Source: Dokdonella fugitiva
GTDB lineage: Bacteria; Pseudomonadota; Gammaproteobacteria; Xanthomonadales; Rhodanobacteraceae
Length of the DNA stretch: 64,000 bases
Assembly: GCF_014138265.1 (NCBI RefSeq)
Contig: NZ_JACGXL010000001.1
Span: 1,144,074 to 1,208,073, forward strand
Direction of reading: 5' to 3'
Below, one piece after another: positions 42,181-50,800 of this stretch (positions within the stretch are counted from its first letter, which is position 1; each line of letters starts with the position of its first letter). A program made the position numbers and the translations under genes. The notes under the pieces are model-generated. The model was not told the DNA's origin and made no database searches. It saw only the letters and a program-made list of their open reading frames with translations.

Positions 42181-43086
42181 CTAGCCCGACGCCGACTTCA
42201 CGAGCAGGTGCTTGGCGAGCGCGCCCTGCAGGTGGCCGACGCCGCGCGCGAGGTGGAGCACCGCGAACGGCAGCACGATCCCGAGCAGCAGCGCGAGCGG
42301 CATGATCACGAGCGGCGGCACGACCGACTGGCCGTCGAGGTAGATGCCGCCCTCGATGACGCCGAACTGCGCCAGCACGAGCGCGAACGGCCCGGCGATC
42401 ATGCCGATCGACAACGTGATGCCGACCACCGCGAGCGTGAAGTAGAGGATGCCGAGCGGCAGCATGAGCACCATGTACAGCAGCGTCGACCACGTGCGCG
42501 GATCGGTGAACATCGCGGTGATGCGCGCGCGCCAGGACAGCTCGCGGTCGGTGTACGGCGGCCGCCGTGGCATGCGCTCGCCGAGCATGACCTCGATGAT
42601 GCGTCCCTCGACGAGCGCGAGCACGCGCACGGTACCGAAGAACAGTACTGCGAACGCGATGCCGAAGATGAGGATCGACAGGCCGAGCGAGAGCGACAGG
42701 CCGGTCACCGCCCAGGTGAAGTAGAAAATGCCGGTCGCGAGCGACAGCAACATGTAGAACAGTGCGGCGTACGCGCGCGGATCGCCGGCGACGCCGAAGA
42801 AGCGGCCGATCGCGCTACGCCGCGGCGGCGGCGGCGGCGGGCGCAGCGCCTGCTGCACCACCTGCTCCTTGTCGACGTAGATCGCGGCGACCTCTTCCGG
42901 CGCACCATAGCTGTTGGCAATCTTCGCGAGCACGTCCGCTTCGGACTTGCCCGGGTTCTCGGCGAGCTCGGCGCGCAGGTGGTCCTCGGCGTCGTAGAGC
43001 GCGTCCTGGATCAATGCCGGGTCGGCGCCGCCGAGCGCGGCGCGCAGCTGGTCGAGGTATTCCCTGATCGTACGTGGCGTGCTCAT
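42181..43086 (-). CDS. HAAS-domain membrane sensor protein
   Basis: The protein has 301 residues. Residues 1-75 form an HAAS (DUF1700-like) alpha-helical domain: IREYLDQLRAALGGADPALI and EDHLRAELAENPGKSEADV. A Pro tract (RPPPPPPRR) leads to two copies of a two-to-four-helix membrane 'putative sensor' unit, each preceded by a similar AALFYMLLSLATGIFYFTW or TLLYMVLMLPLGILYFTLA segment. HAAS proteins are the usual partners of PadR-family repressors and are thought to transmit a membrane signal. The ATG overlaps the stop of the padR gene (ATGA). Confidence 0.85.
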   Translation of the reverse strand: MSTPRTIREYLDQLRAALGGADPALIQDALYDAEDHLRAELAENPGKSEADVLAKIANSYGAPEEVAAIYVDKEQVVQQALRPPPPPPRRSAIGRFFGVAGDPRAYAALFYMLLSLATGIFYFTWAVTGLSLSLGLSILIFGIAFAVLFFGTVRVLALVEGRIIEVMLGERMPRRPPYTDRELSWRARITAMFTDPRTWSTLLYMVLMLPLGILYFTLAVVGITLSIGMIAGPFALVLAQFGVIEGGIYLDGQSVVPPLVIMPLALLLGIVLPFAVLHLARGVGHLQGALAKHLLVKSASG

Positions 43087-43442
43087 GTGCCCTCCAGCAC
43101 GGTGTCGACGAAATCGCGGGTCGCGGTCCAGGCGTAGCTCCATTCATCGAGGACGCGGCGCCCGAGCGGGGTGATGCGGTAGTAGCGGCGCGGCGGGCCC
43201 GCGACCGACGGCTCGACCTCGCTCGCGAGCAGGCCGGCCGAATCGAGGTTGCGCAGCACCGGGTACAGCGCGCTCTGCTTGCCGCTGAGCACGCCCTCGC
43301 CGGTCTCATCGAGCTGCTTGGCGATCTGGTAGCCGTACATCGGCGACCGTGCGCGCGCGAGCACCGCGAGCAGCACGAGCGAAACGATGCCGGCGCTCAG
43401 CTCCTTGTGGAACTTCCACAGGTGGGTTTCGGTGGCGACCAT
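43083..43442 (-). CDS. PadR-family transcriptional regulator
   Basis: The protein has 119 residues. The PadR winged helix is seen as LVLLAVLARARSPMYGYQIA, KQLDETGEGVLSGKQSALYP, VLRNLDSAGLL, PPRRYYRITPLGRRVLDEW. PadR proteins are dimeric repressors, often autoregulated. It is the first gene of the two-gene unit with the HAAS protein. A candidate operator lies about 39 nt upstream (43481-43499) over the probable promoter. Confidence 0.92.
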   Translation of the reverse strand: MVATETHLWKFHKELSAGIVSLVLLAVLARARSPMYGYQIAKQLDETGEGVLSGKQSALYPVLRNLDSAGLLASEVEPSVAGPPRRYYRITPLGRRVLDEWSYAWTATRDFVDTVLEGT

Positions 43443-43480
43443 GCCATGCCCTTCATGTCTGCATAGGCTCAGGTGGACTA

Positions 43481-43499
43481 TAGTGTTTACTTCGCACTA
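43481..43499. promoter_or_regulatory. Candidate PadR operator
   Basis: TAGTG (43481-43485) and CACTA (43495-43499) form an inverted repeat with a 9-nt spacer. It overlaps an AT-rich stretch whose minus strand reads ACACTATAGTCC, a plausible -10 for padR. Location between padR and the divergent sulfotransferase gene supports an operator, but the site is short and unproven. Confidence 0.4.
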
Positions 43500-43577
43500 G
43501 CAGACGGGCCGGAAGTCATGCCCACGCCCGGCCGCCCGGGGCATGGTCTAATGGGCGTTTCCCCGCACGGCCCGCAC

Positions 43578-45149
43578 ATGATCGATCGACTCGACGGCCT
43601 TTCCGGAATGGCACGCCAGCTGCTGCAGGAGGCGACCGCGGCGCTGCAACGACGCGACGCGGCGACGACCCTGCAGCGCGCGACCGCGCTGCGCGCGCTC
43701 GCGCCGAAGCATCCGGAGTCGCTGCGCCTGTTCGCGGCGATCGCGCGACTGCAGGGCCGCGCCGACGACGCGGTCGCCCTGCTCCGCGAAGCCGTGGCGG
43801 CGCGTCCGGACGACATGCTCGTGCTCGGCAACCTCGCCCACGCCCTGGCCGAACGGAACCTGCTCGACGAGGCGGCCGACCTGCTGCGCCGCTGCGTCGC
43901 GCTGGAGCCCACGCAACCCGCGCATGCACTCGCACTCGCGCAGATGCTCGAGCGCATGAACGACGCCGAGGCCGCGTCCAGGGTGCTCGGCGAACTGCTG
44001 GAGCGCGAGCCGACGTCCGTACCCGCGCGGCTCGCCCTCGCACGCATGCATTTCATGCTCGGCCGGACCGACGACGCGGTGGCAGAATATCGCCGCGTAC
44101 TCGCCGACGCGCCGGACACGGTGGCTGCGTGGTACGGCCTGTCCAACCTGCGCGAACCGCCGTTCGACGCGCGCGACGTCGCGGCGATCGAACGCCTGCA
44201 CGCGCGCACCGACCTGCCCGACCACGCGCGCGCTTCGATCGGCTTCGCGCTCGCGCGCGCCTACGAGGCGAGCGACCGGCACGCGGATGCGTGGCCCGTG
44301 CTGGTCGCGGCGAACACGACCTGGCGCCGGCGCCAGCACTGGGACGGCGCGAGGATGTCGCAGCACGTGCGCGCGACGACCGCCGCATTCGAGACGCTGC
44401 CTGCGCGCGACGACGACCAGCGCGGTACGGGCCTCGTGTTCATCGTCGGCCTGCCGCGCACGGGTTCGTCGATCGTCGAACAGATCCTCGCCGCGCACCC
44501 GGACGTGGCCGCGGGCGGCGAGCGACTCGACGTGCCGACGATCATCCGCGAGGAATCGGAGCGGCGCGAGCGCGATTTCCCGGGTTGGGTCGCCGAAGCG
44601 AGCGACGACGACTGGGCCCGCCTCGGCCGCAGCTACCTCGAGCGCATCGACGCGCAGCGCGGTGGACGGCGCGTGTTCACCGACAAGGGCCTGCTGAACT
44701 GGATCTACCTCGGTGCCTTGCAGCGCATGCTGCCGGGTGCACGCTTCGTCGACTGCCGGCGCGACCCGCTCGAGACGTGCCTCGCCTGCTACCGGCAGAT
44801 GTTCGCGCGCGAGCTCGGCTTCACCTACGACATCGAGGACCTCGCGCGCTTCTGGCACGACTACGACGAGGCGATGCGCCACTGGCGCGCCCGACACGGC
44901 GACGCGGTACTCGAGGTATCGCACGAGCGCCTCACCGCGGAGCCGGAACCGCAGATCCGCCGTCTGCTCGAATTCTGCGCGTTGCCGTTCGACGAGCGCA
45001 GCCTGCGCTTCCACGAGTCGGCGCTGAGCGTGCGCACGCTCAGCGCCGACCAGGTACGCGAGCCGTTGCGCCCGAACACCGCGCGCGCGCACCTGTACGG
45101 TGCACAGGTCGACCGCCTGCGCGCACTGCTCGCCGCGCGCGGGGACTGA
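43578..45149 (+). CDS. TPR-containing sulfotransferase family protein
   Basis: The protein has 523 residues from ATG 43578. Residues about 5-220 are TPR repeats (LVLGNLAHALAERNLLDEAA, PARLALARMHFMLGRTDDAV). The C-terminal half is a PAPS-type sulfotransferase domain with 5'-phosphosulfate loop FIVGLPRTGSSIVEQILAAH, then FTDKGLLNWIYLGAL and the 3'-phosphate region ARFVDCRRDPLETCLACY. Acceptor unknown. The frame stays open upstream to 43473 with possible starts at 43518 and 43551; none has a good SD, so the true start is uncertain. It converges on the ABC exporter gene with 3 bases between stops. Confidence 0.85.
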   Translation: MIDRLDGLSGMARQLLQEATAALQRRDAATTLQRATALRALAPKHPESLRLFAAIARLQGRADDAVALLREAVAARPDDMLVLGNLAHALAERNLLDEAADLLRRCVALEPTQPAHALALAQMLERMNDAEAASRVLGELLEREPTSVPARLALARMHFMLGRTDDAVAEYRRVLADAPDTVAAWYGLSNLREPPFDARDVAAIERLHARTDLPDHARASIGFALARAYEASDRHADAWPVLVAANTTWRRRQHWDGARMSQHVRATTAAFETLPARDDDQRGTGLVFIVGLPRTGSSIVEQILAAHPDVAAGGERLDVPTIIREESERRERDFPGWVAEASDDDWARLGRSYLERIDAQRGGRRVFTDKGLLNWIYLGALQRMLPGARFVDCRRDPLETCLACYRQMFARELGFTYDIEDLARFWHDYDEAMRHWRARHGDAVLEVSHERLTAEPEPQIRRLLEFCALPFDERSLRFHESALSVRTLSADQVREPLRPNTARAHLYGAQVDRLRALLAARGD

Positions 45150-45152
45150 CCG

Positions 45153-46919
45153 TCATCCGCCTTCGTCCTCGGCGAAGATCGGCGTGTCTTCCGCATCGGC
45201 GACGAACTGGCCCTGGCCGTCGAGTTCGGCGAACAGGCCGCCGAGCGCGACGAGTTCGTCGTAGCGGCCCTGTTCGACGAGTTCGCCGTTCTTGAGGACC
45301 AGGATGATGTCCGCGTTGCGCACGGTCGTGAGCCGGTGCGCGATCACGAACGTCGTGCGGTTGCGCGTGAGCGTGCCGAGTGCGCGCTGGATGCGCGCTT
45401 CGGTCGCGTTGTCGAGCGCGCTCGTCGCCTCGTCGAGGATGAGGACCGGTGCGTCCTTGAGCATCGCGCGCGCGATCGACAGGCGCTGGCGCTCGCCGCC
45501 CGACAGCGAGCGGCCACGCTCGGCGACGAGGGTCGCGTAGCCTTCCGGCTTGACGACGATGAAGTCGTGCGCCTCGGCCGCGCGCGCGGCCGCTTCGATC
45601 TCCTCCTCCGTTGCGTCGGGGTCGCCGACGCGCAGGTTGTCGGCGATCGAGCGGTAGAGCAGGCCCGGATCCTGGAACACGACCGCGATCGCGTGGCGCA
45701 GCGAGTGCAGGCTCACCGTGCGGATGTCGATGCCGTCGATCGTGATGCGGCCTTCGCTCGGATCGTAGGCGCGGTACAGCAGGCTGAGCGCGGTGGTCTT
45801 GCCGGCACCGGTCGGGCCGACCAGCGCGACGGTACCGCCCGCACGCACGCGGAACGAGAGGTTCCTGAGGGCCGGATGCGACGCGTCGTAGCCGAACGAC
45901 ACGTTCTCGAACGCGACTTCGCCGCGCACCCGCGGCAGGTCCGGCACGCCCGGCTGCTCCTGCAGCGTCGCCGGCGTGTCGAGCACGGCGAAGAAATCGC
46001 CGAGCGAGTGGGTCTGGAAGAAAAGCCCGGATACGAATCCGGCGAACTGCTCGAGCCGACCGATCAGCATCATCGCGAAACCGACGAAGCTGACGATCGC
46101 GCCGACCGTCACTTCGCCCTTGAGGTTGAGCGAAGTGCCGAGCGTGAAGATCGCGACGATCGTGAGCGTGCTCGCGGCGCGGTTCGCGACCGACAGCCAG
46201 GCCCAGCCGCGCAGCACGGGATACTGTGCCGCGAGTGCGCGCCTCATCATGTCGCGGATCGCGGCGACCTCGGCGGTCAGGCGCACGAAGCTCTGCACGA
46301 CGAGTACGTTGCCGAACACGTCGCCGGCGCGCTCGGAGATCTCGTGGTGCAGTTCCTCGACCTCGCCCTGCGCCTTGTGCGTCTTGCGCATCGCGATCGC
46401 GTTGAACACCGCGAAGCTGACCATGAGCATGATCATCAGCAGCGCGAGCTTCCAGTTGATGCGCAACGCGAGCGGCACCATCACGACGATCGACAGCAGG
46501 GTCGCGAGGTGCTCGCGGAAGAAGCCGAGCCAGAGGCCGAACAGGTTCGCGCTACCGCCGTGCATGATGCGCAGCAGGCGTCCCGTGTGGTGCTGGCCGT
46601 GGAACGAGAGCGGCAGCGCGATCGCGTGCTCGAAGAAGCTCGCGATCGCCGCCTGGCGCCGCCGGTGCGCCAGGCGGTCGGCATACAGCGAGACCCACAC
46701 GCTCGCGACGACACCGCCGAGGCCGACGCCGGCCCATGCCCAGATCAAGCGCCAGGCGCCTTGCTTCTCGGGTGCGGCGAGCGCATCGACGACCTTGCCG
46801 AACAGCCACGGCTCGAGGAAATACACGCCGGCGAGGGCGAGATTGGCGAGCGCGAGCGTCGTCGCGAGCCATTTCTCGGGCGCGAGCAGCGCGATGACGC
46901 GGAAATAGATGCGCAGCAT
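45153..46919 (-). CDS. NdvA/ChvA-like ABC exporter (fused permease-ATPase)
   Basis: The protein has 588 residues, matching NdvA length. Six membrane helices occupy residues 1-300 (start MLRIYFRVIALLAPEKW, as in NdvA). The ATPase has Walker A GPTGAGKTT, Q-loop VFQDPGLLYRSIADN, signature LSGGERQRLSIARAML and Walker B VLILDEATSALD. NdvA exports cyclic beta-1,2-glucan; no glucan synthase gene (ndvB) is seen nearby, so the substrate is uncertain. ATG 46952 is an alternative start 11 codons upstream. Confidence 0.82.
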   Translation of the reverse strand: MLRIYFRVIALLAPEKWLATTLALANLALAGVYFLEPWLFGKVVDALAAPEKQGAWRLIWAWAGVGLGGVVASVWVSLYADRLAHRRRQAAIASFFEHAIALPLSFHGQHHTGRLLRIMHGGSANLFGLWLGFFREHLATLLSIVVMVPLALRINWKLALLMIMLMVSFAVFNAIAMRKTHKAQGEVEELHHEISERAGDVFGNVLVVQSFVRLTAEVAAIRDMMRRALAAQYPVLRGWAWLSVANRAASTLTIVAIFTLGTSLNLKGEVTVGAIVSFVGFAMMLIGRLEQFAGFVSGLFFQTHSLGDFFAVLDTPATLQEQPGVPDLPRVRGEVAFENVSFGYDASHPALRNLSFRVRAGGTVALVGPTGAGKTTALSLLYRAYDPSEGRITIDGIDIRTVSLHSLRHAIAVVFQDPGLLYRSIADNLRVGDPDATEEEIEAAARAAEAHDFIVVKPEGYATLVAERGRSLSGGERQRLSIARAMLKDAPVLILDEATSALDNATEARIQRALGTLTRNRTTFVIAHRLTTVRNADIILVLKNGELVEQGRYDELVALGGLFAELDGQGQFVADAEDTPIFAEDEGG

Positions 46920-46984
46920 GGACACGGGCACGATTCCGTCGGCACGTTGCATGAATCGTAGCAAACGCGCGTACACGCGTCGGC

Positions 46985-47012
46985 TTGACCCGCGGTGGCA
47001 CAGGGCGAGAAT
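46985..47012 (+). promoter_or_regulatory. Candidate sigma-70 promoter of the PDZ lipoprotein gene
   Basis: TTGACC at 46985-46990 and GAGAAT at 47007-47012 are separated by 16 nt. The -35 is one base off consensus and the -10 two. The -10 ends 28 nt before the ATG at 47041. Confidence 0.5.
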
Positions 47013-47040
47013 CAGGGTTCCCCTGCCAGCGGACGTCGCC

Positions 47041-47754
47041 ATGCTCCGTCGCCTCGCCCTGTTCGCCGCGCTCGCCCTCGCCGGCTGCGCGGTCGCACCT
47101 TCGCACGGTCCGCCCGGCTCGCCCGATGGCGAGGCACGTCGCGCCGGGATCAGCTACGAACCCGCGCCCGGCCGCGATGCGCAGACGGTCGCGCGCATGC
47201 GCGCGGTCGCGCCGCCCGAGGCGGCGACGATCCAGCCGGCGCGCGACGGCGAGGACGCGCGCCTTGCCGCGCAGGGTTACGTGCGCATCGGCCGCGGTCG
47301 CTTCCCGGTCGAACGGATCGGCCGCGATCGCGAAGGCGACGCGCGCGACGAGGCGTTGCGCCAGGCATCCGCGAACGGCGCCGAGCGCGTGCTGCTCGCG
47401 CCTCCGCGCGACGGCGTCGACGCGGCCTGGATCGCCGACTACTACGTGCGCTTCCGGCTGCCGTTCGGCGCGTCGTTCCGCGACCTGCGCGAGCGCGAAC
47501 GCGAGACGCTCGGTGCGCAGGGAGGCGTCGCGATCGGCGCGGTCGTCGGCGGCACACCGGCATCGCGCGCGAACCTGCTCACCGGCGACTACGTGCTCGC
47601 GCTCAACGGCAAGGCGGTCGCCGATCGCGCCGACTTCCAGCAGCAGCTCCAGCGCAACGCCGGTCGCACCGTCACCCTCACGCTCGTGCGCAACGGCGAG
47701 ACCCTGCAGCGCGCGGTGAAACTCGGCGCGATGCCCGCCGGCACCGACGAGTGA
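47041..47754 (+). CDS. Lipoprotein with a C-terminal PDZ domain
   Basis: The protein has 237 residues. The N-terminus MLRRLALFAALALAGCAV is a lipoprotein signal with LAGC, giving an envelope-anchored protein. The middle (residues 60-155) has no recognised domain (ARLAAQGYVRIGRGRFPVER). Residues about 155-230 form a PDZ fold: GAVVGGTPASRANLLTGDYV, ALNGKAVADRADFQQQL, GRTVTLTLVRNGE. There is no protease domain, so a binding or scaffolding role is more likely. It is divergent from the ABC exporter gene. Confidence 0.82.
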   Translation: MLRRLALFAALALAGCAVAPSHGPPGSPDGEARRAGISYEPAPGRDAQTVARMRAVAPPEAATIQPARDGEDARLAAQGYVRIGRGRFPVERIGRDREGDARDEALRQASANGAERVLLAPPRDGVDAAWIADYYVRFRLPFGASFRDLRERERETLGAQGGVAIGAVVGGTPASRANLLTGDYVLALNGKAVADRADFQQQLQRNAGRTVTLTLVRNGETLQRAVKLGAMPAGTDE

Positions 47755-47788
47755 CCCTGCGCCGATGGCGCGGCGGTCGCCGCGCCGT

Positions 47789-47824
47789 CGCGGGCCGGTG
47801 GAGCGCACGCTCCAACGGCCCGCG
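47789..47824. terminator. Long bidirectional hairpin between convergent genes
   Basis: CGCGGGCCG pairs with CGGCCCGCG and, after a small internal loop (GT/AA), GGAGCG pairs with CGCTCC around CA. The 36-nt structure sits between the PDZ lipoprotein stop (47754) and the stop of the opposite gene (47833). It has no T-tract but is the strongest structure in the gap. Confidence 0.6.
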
Positions 47825-47832
47825 AAACCTCG

Positions 47833-50800
47833 TTACTCGCCGCAGGTGCGCGGCGAGGTCTGCGCGACGATCGCGGGCGACACGCCGTCCGGCAACGCGA
47901 GTTCGAGCGAAAGCTGCGCGCCTTCGAGCAGCAACACGGAATGATCCCCCGTGGTCGCGATGCCGAGCGCGAGCGAAGCACCCGCGCGCGTCGGTGCCCA
48001 CGCGGTCGCGCGTTCGGCGCCATTCCGATCGACCGCCACCAGGCGTATCGACGGCGTCGCGTCGATGTTGAGGCGGTCGATGCGGAAGCCCGTCGCCGCC
48101 TCGCCACGCGCGACGAGCACGGTCTCGACGGCCGCCGTGGGCGGCGTGTGCGGCAGTTCGAACATGCGCGTCGTGCCGAGGTCGAAGTGCTGCACTTCGT
48201 CGGCCGCGGGTGCGCAGGCGAGCGTGCTGTCGTCGGCGGCGCCGGTTTCGGCGCCGTCGCCGTAAGGCACGTCCATGCCGGTGCGGAAGATCACGATCGT
48301 GTCGTGATCGGTCGCGCTCGCCGGCGACGGACCGCCGACGTTGACCGTGTAATCGATCAGGCCCGTCGGTGCGTCGACGCGCACCGGCGCAGTGACGACC
48401 CAGGTCAGCGTGCGGCCCGGCGGCAAGGCGACGCCGGTGTCGTTCAGCGCACCGGACCCGCTCGCCTGGCAGACCGCACCACCACCGGCACCGTGGCAAG
48501 CCCACGACGTCGACACCGTGTCGATCTGCGGCGGCGAGGTGTTCGCGACGCTCACGCCGGTGGCCATTCCCTCGCCGTCGTTGGTGACGCGCACGAGATA
48601 GGTGAGCAGCATGCCGTAACGCACGTAGTCACGATTGTCGGTGACGCTCACGACGAGATGCGGAACCGGCGGCGCGCAGGTCACGGCGACGTTCGTGACG
48701 TCCGCGCCCGCGAGCGTGCCGCTGCCGTTGGCGACCGTGCACACCTGGGTCGGCCCGGTCGGCTGCTGCGAGACCGTGACCGCGTATGCACTGAGGTCGT
48801 CGAGCGGCTGGGTGAACACGAACGGACCGTTCGCCGCGATCGGCAGGTCGTTCGCGCCGTTGAGGCGCAACGCGAGGCCGGAGCCGACGAGGCCGCTGAC
48901 GCTGCCGCCGATCGTGTGCGTATCGATCGCGAAGTTCGCGACCACCGTGCAGTCGGCCGTGACGGCGTTCGTCGTGTAGGCGTTGCCAGCGAGGTTGCCG
49001 CCGCAGGTGCCGGCGACGCCGACGATGTGGTAACTCGATGCCGGCGTGAGCGTGAACGTCGTCGTCGCGCCGTGATCGATGCTCTGCGGCGTCGACGGGC
49101 TGATCGTGCCGTTGCCGGTGCCGACGCTCGGCGTCACCATGTGCGTGTCGATCGCGAAGCTCGCGATCACGGTGCAGTCGGCGGTGACGGCGTTCGTCGT
49201 GTAGACGTTGCCGGCGAGATTGCCCCCGCAGGTGCCGGTCACGCTACCGACGTGGTAGTTCGCAGCCGGCGTCAGCGTGAAGCTCGTCGTCGCACCGTGG
49301 TCGACCGTCTGCGGCGTCGACGGCGCGATCGCACCGTTGCCGCCGTTCACGCTCGGTGTCACCACGTGCGTGTCGATCGCGAAGCTCGCGACGACCGTGC
49401 AGTCGGCAGTCACGGCGTTGGTGGTGTAGACGTTGCCGGCGAGGTTGCCGCCGCAGGTGCCGGTCACCGTGCCGATGTGGTAGTTCGCGGCCGGCGTCAG
49501 CGTGAAGCTCGTCGTCGCGCCGTGATTGACCGTCTGCGGCGTCGACGGCGCGATCGCGCCGTTGCCGCCGTTCACGCTCGGCGTCACCGTGTGCGTGTCG
49601 ATCGTGAAGCTTGCGATGACCGAGCAGTCGGCGGTAACGGCGTTGGTGGTGTAGACGTTGCCGGCGAGGTTGCCGCCGCAGGTACCGGTGACCGTGCCGA
49701 TGTGGTAGTTCGCCGCCGGCGTCAGCGTGAAGCTCGTCGTCGCACCGTGGTTCACCGTCTGCGGTGTCGACGGCGCGATCGCGCCATTGGCGCCGTTCAC
49801 GCTCGGCGTCACCACGTGCGTGTCGATCGCGAAGCTCGCGATCACGGTGCAATCGGCGGTGACGGCATTCGTCGTGTAGACGTTGCCGGCGAGGTTGCCG
49901 CCGCAGGTACCGGTGACCGTGCCGATGTGGTAGTTCGCCGCCGGCGTGAGCGTGAAACTCGTCGTCGCACCGTGGTTGACCGTCTGCGGCGTCGACGGCG
50001 CGATCGCACCGTTGCCGCCGTTCACGCTCGGCGTGACCGTGTGCGTGTCGATCGCGAAGCTCGCGATCACGGTGCAGTCGGCGACGATTGCATTGGTCGT
50101 ATAGACGTTGCCGGCGAGATTGCCGCCGCAGGTGCCGGTCACGCTGCCGACGTGGTAGTTCGCGGCCGGCGTCAGCGTGAAACTCGTCGTCGCGCCGTGG
50201 TTGACCGTCTGCGGCGTCGACGGCGCGATAGCGCCATTGCCGCCCGTCACGCTCGGCGTCACCGTGTGCGTGTCGATCGCGAAGTTGGCGATGACCGTGC
50301 AGTCCGCGTTCACCGCGTTGGTCGTGTAGACGTTGCCGGCGAGGTTGCCGCCGCAGGTGCCGGTCACGCTGCCGACGTGGTAGTTCGCGTTCGGCGTCAG
50401 CGTGAAGCTCGTCGTCGCACCGTGGTTGACCGTCTGCGGCGTCGACGGCGCGATCGCACCGTTGCCGCCGTTCACGCTCGGCGTGACCGTGCGCGTGTCG
50501 ATCGCGAAGCTCGCGATCACCGTGCAGTCGGCGACGATCGCATTGGTCGTGTAGACGTTGCCGGCGAGGTTGCCGCCGCAGGTTCCGCCGACGCTCGCGA
50601 CGTGATAGTTCGCATTCGGCGCCAGCGTGAAGCTCGTCGTCGAGCCATGGTTGACCGCGACCGGCACCGACGGATTGATCGTGCCGTTGCCACCGGAAAC
50701 GCTCGGCGTGACCATGTGCGTGTCGATCGCGAAGTTCGCGACGACCGTGCAGTTCGCGACGATCGCGTTCGTCGTGTAGGTATTGCCGGCGAGGTTGCCG

